Source: Nitrospiraceae bacterium UBA6905
GTDB taxonomy: Bacteria; Nitrospirota; Thermodesulfovibrionia; Thermodesulfovibrionales; UBA6898
Reading direction: 5' to 3'
NCBI GenBank assembly: GCA_002451165.1
Contig: DKBH01000061.1
Coordinates: 48,103-98,344, forward strand
DNA: 50,242 nt
The notes beneath the pieces are model-generated. The model ran no database searches and was not told the DNA's origin. It was given only the letters and a program-made list of their open reading frames with translations. The translations under genes and the position numbers were made by a program. Positions 32,473-40,938 of the stretch are shown one piece after another. Position 1 is the stretch's first letter, and each line of letters starts with the position of its first letter.

Positions 32473-34961
32473 AATCGACCTTTCCGTACACCCGTCCTCA
32501 AGTTTTTCGGGCCGCTTTATGGACTGTGTTGCTTATAGGAGGCCCTCTAGCGCTTGCAGTGTATATACTCGGGCTCAAGGACTGGGATCTTTCGATCCCC
32601 CTTCTCTATAACAAGGGGGACGCTCTTTGGCAGTTGACTCTCACGAAGTTCCTGAAAGATACAGGCTGGATATTGACGAATCCCTATCTCGGCGCACCCG
32701 AGGTAGCCAACTGGCATCACAACGCTGCAGCCCAAACCAGCGCGCTGCATTCGGTATTGATGCTTGGATTGTCACCGTTCGTTCACGACGCGGTGCGGCT
32801 GCAGCAGGTGTACTACTTGATCAATTATCCGCTGATCTGCCTGACCTCGTTCCTTGCATGCAGGCTTCTTGGCGTATCGCGCCTTCCGGCTTTCTGCGTC
32901 GGACTGCTGTTTGCATTTACGACGTTCCGTATCGGCGTGATGTTTTACTTATTCCTCACCAGTTACTTTATGGTGCCGCTTTCGCTGGTCGCCGTGATTT
33001 GGGTTCTATCGGGCAAGTTCGCAGTATTGGTAGAAGGGCAAGAATGCTCCTCCGGGTGGCGGCAATCCGCTGCGCGCCTTGTACGCACACGCGAGTTTTT
33101 GCTGGGCCTGCTTTTTGTGGCGCTGATTGCGGTGTCGGATGGATACTACGCCTTCTTCACCCTGCTTTTGCTGGGATTTGCCGGCTTTGCACGGGTGCTG
33201 CTGGGCGATTGGCGCCGCCCGCTCTCTCTGCTGCCGGTCGGCACTTACATTTTGGCGCTGGTGGCGGTGGCGGTCCTCCTCCAACTTCCACTGCACAACT
33301 ACAAGAAAACGCACTGGAACGAGTTCTACCCTAACGGCAGCGAAGACCCGGTGCTGATTAAACACCCCTTTGAGGCGGAGGTCTACTCTACCAGCCTCAA
33401 GCTGCTTGTGGCGCCCATCCCGCGACACCACAACACAACCTTGGGAAGGCTTGGCCAATGGATGTTGGAGAGCAGCGCTAGGGCAAAGCTATTCAAGAGA
33501 GCCAGCATGGTGTCATTGGGGACATTAGGATCTCTGCTTTTTGGGATTGCCCTCGTCCTGCTGACGATCCCAGCATTGAGAAGAAGATTAGGCAGCCTGA
33601 CGGCATCCGAGAGTTGGGGGGGCGGTCCAGCCGCTGCTTCCCAGCCCATGGGGGACGCGCTGTTGTCCCTGACACTCTTCATCTTTCTCTGTGCTATTAG
33701 CGGTGGCATCGGCACCCTGATAGCCTTGGTGTATCCGACGATCAGGGCTTATGACCGGTTTGCCATCTTTTTGCTCTTCGTACTGTACCTTGGCGCCGCC
33801 TGGTTCGTGACACTGAAGCTGCGAAGGGCGGACCGACCGGGGCGTATCGTATGGGCTGGCCTCATACTGGTAATTACAGTCGTTGCACTGTACGACCAGA
33901 TCCCGAACGACGCACGCAAGGGCAGCAAGCTCACGGAAGCGACATTTCTCGCCGAGCGCCGCTTTGTAAAGAAGATTGAAGCAACATTGCCGTCCAATGC
34001 CATGGTTTACCACTACCCATATTCGCAGTATATGCGCGACAGTAAATATTACGGGTGGTCATCGTTTGCCGGCATCCGTCTCTATCTACATTCGCATCAT
34101 CTGCACTGGAGCAACGGCGGGGCCAAGAACAGCCCGGCCGACGACTGGAGCTTCCGCATCTCGCAACTGCCGCCGGATAATCTCATCGCCGAGGTGTCAG
34201 CCGTGGGATTCAGCGGCTTCGTTATTGATCGCACCGTGGTTCACTCGACCGAATACGAGCGATTTCGCCAGATCTTTGCTGACCGCGGGTATGAAATGAT
34301 GGAAGACGCACCCAGTCAGTTCACGTTCGTGCAGCTGCGGGATCCCGGTTTTCGGCTTTTCTATGACCCGACATACCGTGAAGCTGATCGCATGGTGGTC
34401 ACTGATCCAGCCCGTCTCGCACGCAGCGAATTCCCCGGCCTTGTAGAAGGTGAAGTGCTGAGGCGCTTTGTCAACAGCCAGCCACAAAAAGTCAACAGCG
34501 TCATCAGGAAGGCTGATCATCCCGAGCTCTTCGCAGATAGCTCTGCAGTGACGCGCGGACTCGGGCAGGCTGCCATCGTTCCTTTATCGGACATGCTCGG
34601 TAAAATGTACTGCGAAGTCGAATCAGTTCCCCCGTCCGGTGGTGTCTCCAGTATGTTTCATCTGAAGATCTACAATCAGAGCCGTTTCGACTGGAAGATG
34701 GGGGACGGACCGTTCCCGATCCGCATCGGCGTTCACATCCGCCAGGCGGACGGCAAGCTTCTGCGATGGGACGACGGTTTTCGTGTGCCCACGGATGCCT
34801 ATATCAGGCGAGGAACGAGCCGCTCTATCAGCCTGCCGCTCAATACCTTGCCACTTAATGCCAAGGGCAAAAGCAACGGGCCTCTTGTCGCCGAGTTCGC
34901 CCTGGTGCAGGACGGACACGCGTGGTTTAATAATATTAGCTGTTCAGTGCCATTGCGGTGA
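32469..34961 (+). CDS. Large multi-spanning GT-C-like membrane glycosyltransferase, copy 2
   Basis: The protein has the same length as copy 1 (830 residues) with no insertion or deletion noticed; about four in five residues agree by eye. Conserved blocks include LKDWDLSIPLLYNKGDALW, TSALHSVLMLGLS and the C-terminal NRSRFDWKMGDG-like segment (NQSRFDWKMGDGPFP). Differences cluster in the N-terminal 30 residues and in the loop near residues 320-395. The two copies could be transferases of different specificity or act as a pair. The gene ends the operon; 494 bases without a gene follow. Confidence 0.78.
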   Translation: MKSTFPYTRPQVFRAALWTVLLIGGPLALAVYILGLKDWDLSIPLLYNKGDALWQLTLTKFLKDTGWILTNPYLGAPEVANWHHNAAAQTSALHSVLMLGLSPFVHDAVRLQQVYYLINYPLICLTSFLACRLLGVSRLPAFCVGLLFAFTTFRIGVMFYLFLTSYFMVPLSLVAVIWVLSGKFAVLVEGQECSSGWRQSAARLVRTREFLLGLLFVALIAVSDGYYAFFTLLLLGFAGFARVLLGDWRRPLSLLPVGTYILALVAVAVLLQLPLHNYKKTHWNEFYPNGSEDPVLIKHPFEAEVYSTSLKLLVAPIPRHHNTTLGRLGQWMLESSARAKLFKRASMVSLGTLGSLLFGIALVLLTIPALRRRLGSLTASESWGGGPAAASQPMGDALLSLTLFIFLCAISGGIGTLIALVYPTIRAYDRFAIFLLFVLYLGAAWFVTLKLRRADRPGRIVWAGLILVITVVALYDQIPNDARKGSKLTEATFLAERRFVKKIEATLPSNAMVYHYPYSQYMRDSKYYGWSSFAGIRLYLHSHHLHWSNGGAKNSPADDWSFRISQLPPDNLIAEVSAVGFSGFVIDRTVVHSTEYERFRQIFADRGYEMMEDAPSQFTFVQLRDPGFRLFYDPTYREADRMVVTDPARLARSEFPGLVEGEVLRRFVNSQPQKVNSVIRKADHPELFADSSAVTRGLGQAAIVPLSDMLGKMYCEVESVPPSGGVSSMFHLKIYNQSRFDWKMGDGPFPIRIGVHIRQADGKLLRWDDGFRVPTDAYIRRGTSRSISLPLNTLPLNAKGKSNGPLVAEFALVQDGHAWFNNISCSVPLR

Positions 34962-35455
34962 GTACGCTATACCCGTAATCATTTTGATGCGGGGCAGTCT
35001 GTATGAATTGGAGTATAATTTCTCAGATGGGACGCTGCGGAGAAGGTTCCTGTTGAAATATCCAGCAATCACAACAGCGGTGACGTAATTCATTTTCCGC
35101 GTGCGAGATTGCACATGAATAGAATTTAGCCGGACAATGTGATGTTGTTACAAGATTTGCGCTGATTGCGTATGGGCATGCATGGCATGGCAAATTATCC
35201 TCACGCATTACCTTACGAAAACAGAAATGCAAAGCATTCTCCAATAAGTTGTACTCTGAATCAAGATGTGTGATGAAATGAATTCAGTTTACTGAACAAG
35301 AGTAACTATAAAGAGAGGAAATGTTGATTTATGCCAAGCAATTTCAAGTACCTGTGATAATATAAATGGCTTAAGAATTCGTTATGCACTCAGACTCCAG
35401 GACATAGTGATGCCCATAAAAATATGTATTTGAGATAAATCGTCAGCTAACTAAT
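34962..35455. other. AT-rich intergenic region with palindrome and promoter-like element
   Basis: No credible gene is found in these 494 bases. They contain a TTCAGT-TT-ACTGAA palindrome (35283-35296) and an extended -10-like element TGTGATAAT (35353-35361), about 95 nt before the next start. The AT content rises strongly here. The region separates the Gtr-like operon from the next glycosyltransferase operon. Confidence 0.5.
35353..35361 (+). promoter_or_regulatory. Candidate extended -10 element
   Basis: TG (35353-35354), one spacer base, then GATAAT (35356-35361), which matches TATAAT at 5 of 6. No convincing -35 lies 17 nt upstream, so the assignment rests on the extended -10 alone. The gene at 35456 would follow a leader of about 90 nt. 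Confidence 0.25.
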
Positions 35456-36244
35456 ATGATAAGCATTATAACCCCTGTTCTCAGCGGAGAGAAGTTCATC
35501 CAGTCGTGCATTACCAGCGTAGTGAGCCAGCAGTTTCCCGATGTAGAGCATATCATTATTGACGGCGGGTCGACGGATGCGACCGTTTCGATTATGAAAG
35601 CATATGCAGACCGATATCACCACATCCGCTGGATGTCTGAGAAAGACCGGGGCCAGTCTGATGCGATGAACAAGGGGATCACCATGGCAAGGGGCGAGAT
35701 CATCGGGATTCTGAATGTCGACGATTACTATGAGCCATATACATTGCGGCGGATATCGGAAGAGTTCAAAATGCTTTCAGAACCAGGTTTGTTGGTGGGA
35801 AATTGCAATGTCTGGGGTGACGAGGGGAGATTACTGGGTGTGAACAGGCCCTCACGTCTGCGGGTGGCCGATCTTTTGATCTGTGATGAGGCCCGCTCTC
35901 CCTTTCCGATCAACCCTTCAGCTTATTTCTACCACAGGTCCCTTCATGAAAAGATCGGCCTTTACGATAGTGAAGAACAGTATGCCATGGATATCGACTT
36001 CCTCCTCCGTGCAATTCCGCATGCACACGTGACGTACCTTGATGAAGTCTTGGGCAATTACCGGTTGATAAGGGGGACGAAGACTTTTGATGATATGCAG
36101 GCGGGACGGATGGACGCCCGGCTGCAGCAGCTAATCCGCAAGCATCAGGGAAAACTGCCATTTTATCAGCGGATTAGGGTACTATTGCTGCGGAATTTGT
36201 ATAGATCCCGACGCATAATCCGTAAGGTGTTCCGGAAAGGGTAA
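35456..36244 (+). CDS. GT2 glycosyltransferase (WcaA-like)
   Basis: The 262-residue GT-A enzyme has SIITPVLSGEKFI at the start, EHIIIDGGSTD, WMSEKDRGQSDAMNKGI and NVDDYY (acidic site near residue 88). YAMDIDFLLR provides the late acceptor-side acidic pair. The same signature occurs in the transferase at 40919-41887, so these are paralogues. A basic, Arg-rich tail (RNLYRSRRIIRKVFRKG) may hold it at the membrane. The next gene begins at the base after its stop. The ATG lacks a clear Shine-Dalgarno. Confidence 0.9.
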   Translation: MISIITPVLSGEKFIQSCITSVVSQQFPDVEHIIIDGGSTDATVSIMKAYADRYHHIRWMSEKDRGQSDAMNKGITMARGEIIGILNVDDYYEPYTLRRISEEFKMLSEPGLLVGNCNVWGDEGRLLGVNRPSRLRVADLLICDEARSPFPINPSAYFYHRSLHEKIGLYDSEEQYAMDIDFLLRAIPHAHVTYLDEVLGNYRLIRGTKTFDDMQAGRMDARLQQLIRKHQGKLPFYQRIRVLLLRNLYRSRRIIRKVFRKG

Positions 36245-37453
36245 ATGCGAGTTCTTTTTACGACACCCATCCTTGAAAATCCTCCAGCGGGAGGACCGCA
36301 GCTCAGAATAGAGAATTCGATCAAGGCGCTGTCTGGGATCTGTGATCTGCATATCATTGCGCGCACGCCGGAGGTAATGATAGGGGGAGATGACTCAATA
36401 CAGTTCTATCGGGGCTATTGCAGGGAATTCAGCATTTCTCCATCCTTCGCAGGTCTGTCTTCAAGTCGGTATTTACGGGCACTTCAGACCCGGTACCGAC
36501 GGTATGCGTATGCCGAAGCCGATGCCGATTTTATTCTCCGGACCGTGGAGAGGAACAAGATCCAGGTTATCTGGTTCGGATTCGGCAATATCTCCATGCC
36601 GCTGATCAGGAGCATTAAACGGAGGCGGCCGGAGCTGAAGCTGGTGTGCGACACCGACAGCGTCTGGTCCAGGTTCATTTTGAGGGAATTACCATATGAG
36701 CCCGATGCAAGGAGAAGATTTGAAATAGAGCAGCAGGGCCGTGAGAAGGAGCAAGAGGAGAGGGAATGGGTCGATTTGTGCGATGTTACCACTGCTGTTT
36801 CGTCGGTGGACGCGGACTATTATCGATCGATCGCCGCAGACCGGGACCGTGTGATGCTGTTCTCGAATGTGATCGACCTCGACACCTATCGGATGGCTCT
36901 GCCGCCGTCGGATTTTCATAAGCCGTGCATCTATCTGGCCGGCACCTTCGGCCATATGCACAGCCCCATGGACAGGGCGGCGCGATGGGTTCTGGATGAT
37001 ATCCTCCCGAAGGTGCGAACACGCATACCTGACGTGCATTTCTACATTGTGGGAAGGGGTGCTGAAAAGACGCTGAGCTCGATCAAGGACCCTAATGTGA
37101 CGGTCACGGGGAAATTGCCGTCCGTTCTGCCCTATCTTTGCAATGCCACAGTCGCTCTCGTGCCCCTGCAGTTCGAATCCGGAACACGATTTAAGATCCT
37201 CGAGGCGGGCGCCTGCAATGTGCCCATAGTATCTACGACGCTTGGCGCTGAGGGGATCCCTGTCCAACACGGCACCCATGTTCTGCTCGCCGATGACGCA
37301 ATTACGTTCGCCGATGCTATCGTGCAACTCATCAGTGACCGTCATTTGAGGGCATCGCTTGCCGCTGGCTGCCGCAGGCTGATAGAGGATGGGTACAGTT
37401 TGAGAACGCTCGAAAGGGAGGGGAGTGCCATAATGCGGATGATCGCGTCATGA
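36245..37453 (+). CDS. GT4 glycosyltransferase
   Basis: The 402-residue GT-B protein begins MRVLFTTPILENPPAGGPQLR, the donor-fold entry with a Gly-rich loop. VTTAVSSVDADYYRS and LFSNVIDLDTY mark the interdomain region. The C-terminal half has YLAGTFGHMHSPMD, FYIVGRG, VTGKLPSVLPYLCNATVALVP and FESGTRFKILEAGACNVPIVST with the E-type base. It abuts the preceding GT2 without any gap and overlaps the cupin gene by 4 nt. It is a cytoplasmic sugar transferase of unknown donor. Confidence 0.88.
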   Translation: MRVLFTTPILENPPAGGPQLRIENSIKALSGICDLHIIARTPEVMIGGDDSIQFYRGYCREFSISPSFAGLSSSRYLRALQTRYRRYAYAEADADFILRTVERNKIQVIWFGFGNISMPLIRSIKRRRPELKLVCDTDSVWSRFILRELPYEPDARRRFEIEQQGREKEQEEREWVDLCDVTTAVSSVDADYYRSIAADRDRVMLFSNVIDLDTYRMALPPSDFHKPCIYLAGTFGHMHSPMDRAARWVLDDILPKVRTRIPDVHFYIVGRGAEKTLSSIKDPNVTVTGKLPSVLPYLCNATVALVPLQFESGTRFKILEAGACNVPIVSTTLGAEGIPVQHGTHVLLADDAITFADAIVQLISDRHLRASLAAGCRRLIEDGYSLRTLEREGSAIMRMIAS

Positions 37454-37881
37454 TCGATGAGCTATATCACGAAGGAAAACTGCTCGGAATTATCATCCGG
37501 AACGAGTATCGAGTTCGTGGCATATCTTTCTTTACTCCCGATGACTTCTCCCAACAGCTTGCCTATCTGAACCATCCTGCCGGGAAGGTCATTCCGCCAC
37601 ATGTGCATAACAAGATTGCGAGGGAGGTGCATCTCACCCAGGAGATTCTGTTCCTCAAGAGGGGAAGGCTGCAGATCGACTTTTATGACGATCAGCAGCG
37701 ATACGTCGAATCTAGGGTCCTGCACCCGGGAGATGCGGTCTTGCTCGCCTCCGGAGGACATGGTTTTACGGTGCTGGATGAGATCGAGATGTTCGAAGTG
37801 AAGCAGGGACCCTATGCGGGCGAGCAGGACAAGACGAACTTTCCCGGCGTCCCGCAAGGCAAGCATAAGATCAAAGAATGA
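37450..37881 (+). CDS. Cupin-fold protein, possible sugar-modifying role
   Basis: The 143-residue protein has a single cupin barrel. The first metal motif reads HPAGKVIPPHVHNKIAREV, keeping the G...HxH with a later Glu (E81-like in LTQEILFL), and the second is LHPGDAVLLASGGHGF. It resembles small cupins of sugar clusters (ketoisomerase/epimerase families of the FdtA or RmlC type) but lacks their exact catalytic signatures, so I do not name a reaction. It sits directly before an aminotransferase (ATGA overlap), which makes a sugar-nucleotide role plausible. Confidence 0.7.
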   Translation: MIDELYHEGKLLGIIIRNEYRVRGISFFTPDDFSQQLAYLNHPAGKVIPPHVHNKIAREVHLTQEILFLKRGRLQIDFYDDQQRYVESRVLHPGDAVLLASGGHGFTVLDEIEMFEVKQGPYAGEQDKTNFPGVPQGKHKIKE

Positions 37882-39002
37882 ACAAGGTCACCTTTGTCCC
37901 TGTAAATGAGCCGCTACTGAACGGCAATGAGAAGAAATACCTCGCCGAGTGTATAGATAGCGGCTGGATCTCCTCGGAGGGGCCGTTCGTGGAGAAGTTT
38001 GAACATGGGATGGCTGCGCGTACCGGACGGCGGCACGGCATTGCCGTGTGCAACGGGACCGCGGCACTTGAGACGGCGGTTGCGGCACTGGAGCTGCGGC
38101 CGGGTGACGAGGTCATTATGCCCACCTTCACCATCATTTCCTGCGCCGCAGCGGTCGTGCGTCGCGGCTGCATTCCCGTGCTCGTGGACAGCGACCCCCT
38201 GACCTGGAACATGAACGCCTCCCAAATCGAAGCAAGGATCACTTCCCGGACGAGGGCGATCATGGCGGTGCATATCTACGGGCTGCCGGTTGATATAGAT
38301 GTCGTGCTCGATATTGCGCGCAGGCACGGTCTGTTTGTCATCGAGGACGCGGCGCAGATGCACGGCCAGACCTATAAAGGGAAGCCCTGCGGTTCCTTCG
38401 GTGACATCAGCGTATTCAGCTTCTACCCCAACAAACATATCACTACCGGGGAAGGTGGTATGGTCCTGACGGACGATGACCGTCTGGCAGAAAGGTGCCG
38501 CTTCCTCCGGAACTTATGTTTCAAACAGGAAAAGAGGTTCGTCCATGACGAGCTTGGCTATAATTTCCGCATGACCAATCTTCAGGCAGCCGTGGGGCTG
38601 GCGCAGCTAGAACGGCTTGACGAATTTATTGCAAGAAAGCGCCGTATGGGGAAACGCTATGCCGAGCTTTTTCGTTCGGTGACCGGCCTCCAGCTGCCTG
38701 CTGAAAGGACCTCATACGCTGATAATATCTATTGGGTCTATGGAGTCGTGTTACAAGATGACATCGCCATCGATACTGAGCAGGTGATGCGTAGACTTGC
38801 AGAGCGCGGCATCGGAACACGGGCTTTCTTCTGGCCAATGCACGAACAGCCGATCTTGAGGAGTATGGGGCTGTTCGCCGGTGAGGCCCACCCCGTTGCC
38901 GAACGCATGGCGAGACGCGGCCTCTATCTGCCGAGCGGAGTCGCATTAAGCGATGACCAGATCGAGCGTGCTGCTGCGGCTCTGCGGGCGGTACTGCGAT
39001 GA
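37878..39002 (+). CDS. DegT/DnrJ/EryC1 sugar aminotransferase, perosamine-synthase-like
   Basis: The 374-residue PLP enzyme has ISSEGPFVEKFE (31-42), CNGTAAL, IEDAAQ with Asp157, and SFYPNKHITTGEGGM with the PLP lysine at 186. GYNFRMTNLQAAVGLAQLE follows. The NKHITTGEGGM plus RMTNLQAA pattern is that of GDP-perosamine synthase and close relatives, which aminate a 4-keto-6-deoxy sugar nucleotide. The specific donor cannot be fixed by eye. The neighbours are the cupin (ATGA overlap) and an N-methyltransferase-like gene (ATGA overlap), so an N-methylated amino sugar is likely made here. Confidence 0.88.
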   Translation: MNKVTFVPVNEPLLNGNEKKYLAECIDSGWISSEGPFVEKFEHGMAARTGRRHGIAVCNGTAALETAVAALELRPGDEVIMPTFTIISCAAAVVRRGCIPVLVDSDPLTWNMNASQIEARITSRTRAIMAVHIYGLPVDIDVVLDIARRHGLFVIEDAAQMHGQTYKGKPCGSFGDISVFSFYPNKHITTGEGGMVLTDDDRLAERCRFLRNLCFKQEKRFVHDELGYNFRMTNLQAAVGLAQLERLDEFIARKRRMGKRYAELFRSVTGLQLPAERTSYADNIYWVYGVVLQDDIAIDTEQVMRRLAERGIGTRAFFWPMHEQPILRSMGLFAGEAHPVAERMARRGLYLPSGVALSDDQIERAAAALRAVLR

Positions 39003-39766
39003 GTGTTTTCAGCAAGTACGCTCACTATTACGACCTGCTGTATAGGGATAAGGACTATGCCGCAGAAGGCGCGTATATACATCGTCTCATTCTGAAATTC
39101 GCGCCGGAAACGAGGTCTATCCTTGAATTGGGGTGCGGTACCGGGATCCATGCCGGCATTCTTGCAGCGCATGGCTATCAGGTCCATGGAGTTGATCAGA
39201 GCGCTGAAATGCTCGGTGCTGCATCGAAGAGGGCTGCGCAGCTCAGCCGGGACCTCGCTTCACGGCTGTCATTTTCACCCGGCGACATCCGCACCGTGCG
39301 CGTCGGCCGGAAATTCGATGCTGTGATATCGCTGTTCCATGTCATGAGCTATCAGACGACTCAGGATGACCTTATGGCTTCCTTCGCTACAGCTAAGTCT
39401 CATCTCACGCCGGGAGGCATCTTTATCTTCGATTGCTGGTATGGACCTGCGGTGATATCCCAACAACCTGAGGTGAGGGTGAAGCGGCTGGAAGATGAAC
39501 AGATCGAGGTAACGCGTATCGCGGAACCAGTGCTGCATCCTGCGGAGCAGATCGTTGATGTGCATTATCAGGTATTCATACGGAATAAGGCCGACCATGC
39601 GATCGAGGAACTGCGCGAAACGCACCGCATGCGCTATTTATTCGATTATGAGATCGATTCTCTCCTGGCGCAGCAGGGGCTGGCGCTCCTCGATCGCTCC
39701 GAATGGCTCTCAGGTAATGTGCCGGGGGATGACACCTGGGGAGTATGTTTTGTGGTGCGGGCATGA
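38999..39766 (+). CDS. SAM methyltransferase, likely amino-sugar N-methyltransferase
   Basis: The 255-residue protein begins with YAHYYDLLYRDKDYAAEGAYI, followed by motif I ILELGCGTGIHAGIL (about 41-55), GVDQSAEML and FDAVISLFHVMSYQTT. LTPGGIFIFDCWY comes next. The layout matches DesVI/TylM1-type enzymes that methylate the amine of an amino sugar nucleotide. It overlaps the aminotransferase stop (ATGA) and is followed by a glycosyltransferase in another ATGA overlap. The reaction is inferred from this context. Confidence 0.85.
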   Translation: MSVFSKYAHYYDLLYRDKDYAAEGAYIHRLILKFAPETRSILELGCGTGIHAGILAAHGYQVHGVDQSAEMLGAASKRAAQLSRDLASRLSFSPGDIRTVRVGRKFDAVISLFHVMSYQTTQDDLMASFATAKSHLTPGGIFIFDCWYGPAVISQQPEVRVKRLEDEQIEVTRIAEPVLHPAEQIVDVHYQVFIRNKADHAIEELRETHRMRYLFDYEIDSLLAQQGLALLDRSEWLSGNVPGDDTWGVCFVVRA

Positions 39767-40938
39767 GAAGGGTCGGGCTATATCTCGGCGTCGATCCGTC
39801 TGCCGGTGGCATGTACCAGTATAACCTGGCGGTGTTCGACGCTGTGCGCGCCTTGCCCCCGGATCAGTACCGCGTCGTGATCGCGTTCTCTTCACCTGCA
39901 TGGGCACGTGAACTGGATGATTTCGATGGGAAGGTAGTGCCTGCCCCTAACGGCATATGGCGAAGGTTGTTCTGGAAGGTGTGGAGAATGTTTGATCTTC
40001 CGATTGCTGCGGGTAGAACGCTCTCCGCGTACCTGGATCCGCTGGTCAGGACCCTTCAGAAAGAAGAGTGCGACCTCTGGATCTTTCCATCGCAGGACGC
40101 GCTGGCATTCCAGGCTGCAGTTCCCGCCCTTGCGGCCATTCACGATCTGATGCATCGCTATGAGCGGCGCTTCCCCGAGGTTGCGGAGCAGTCCATCTAC
40201 GTTTACCGGGAGTGGAGTTACCGGAATATCTGCTCTTGGACCAGGGGCATTGTGGTCGATTCTGCTGTGGGGAAGCAGCAGGTCATGGAGAGTTATGGCC
40301 AGGCAGGCGACAGGATATTTGTCCTTCCCTATATCCCGCCCCGGTATATGCATGAGCAGAAGGCCCCTGACGGATTTGATGCGCGCTACAGGCTGCCTGA
40401 CAAGTTCATTCTGTATCCGGCGCACTTCTGGGAGCATAAGAACCATAAACGGCTGATCGGCGCGATCGGCCGGCTGCAGGAGGTGCTTCCCGACCTGCGT
40501 TTGGTCCTTGTTGGTTCGGCAAAAAATGGCTACCGTTCAGCTATCAGCGAGATTCAACGATTGAAACTCGAGACGGAAATTATCATCCTCGGGCACGTTG
40601 CTGATGCCGATATGCCCGAGCTCTACCGGAGAGCCCGAGCATTGGTAATGCCCACCCATTTCGGGCCGACCAATATTCCGCCGCTCGAGGCGTTTCTTGT
40701 GGGATGCCCCGTGGCTGTTTCCGCCATCTACGGAATACCTGAACAGGTCGGTCATGCTGCGCTGTTGTTCGATCCGGAGTCGATTGAGGAGATCGCGAAC
40801 TGTATCGCACGGCTCTGGACGGATGATGCATTGTGCGTCAGGCTGGCAGCGCAGGGAAAAGAACGGGCCGCGGCATGGGGGCAGGACCAGTTCAATACGC
40901 GTTTGAGGGAGATAATCGATGTCGTGCTCTGCTCATAG
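39763..40938 (+). CDS. GT4 glycosyltransferase
   Basis: I use ATG 39763 (ATGA overlap with the methyltransferase); an earlier in-frame ATG at 39745 adds only six residues. The 391-residue GT-B enzyme has LGVDPSAGGMYQYN, AIHDLMHRYERRFPE and VVDSAVGKQQVMESYG. The C-terminal half has YPAHFWEHKNHKRLIGAIG, ILGHVADADMPELYRRARALVMPTHFGPTNIPPLEAF and GCPVAVSAIYG. The PTHFGPTNIPPLEAF segment is the E-x7-E-like nucleotide-sugar site with the first Glu replaced by Gly-region residues, as in many mannosyltransferase-type members. It would add the modified sugar from the cassette upstream. Confidence 0.87.
   Translation: MRRVGLYLGVDPSAGGMYQYNLAVFDAVRALPPDQYRVVIAFSSPAWARELDDFDGKVVPAPNGIWRRLFWKVWRMFDLPIAAGRTLSAYLDPLVRTLQKEECDLWIFPSQDALAFQAAVPALAAIHDLMHRYERRFPEVAEQSIYVYREWSYRNICSWTRGIVVDSAVGKQQVMESYGQAGDRIFVLPYIPPRYMHEQKAPDGFDARYRLPDKFILYPAHFWEHKNHKRLIGAIGRLQEVLPDLRLVLVGSAKNGYRSAISEIQRLKLETEIIILGHVADADMPELYRRARALVMPTHFGPTNIPPLEAFLVGCPVAVSAIYGIPEQVGHAALLFDPESIEEIANCIARLWTDDALCVRLAAQGKERAAAWGQDQFNTRLREIIDVVLCS

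Larger units (their letters stand above)
29699..34976 (+). repeat. Tandem gene duplication of a 2.5-kb unit
   Basis: Copy 1 (29699 to about 32203) and copy 2 (32469 to about 34976) are alignable over their whole coding length. The similarity continues through the shared end GTGAG(C/T)ACGCTA, a few codons beyond each stop. The 3' ends (around 32150-32191 and 34920-34961) are almost identical, while the 5' 90 nt are more diverged. The 94-residue ORF lies between. Confidence 0.85.
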
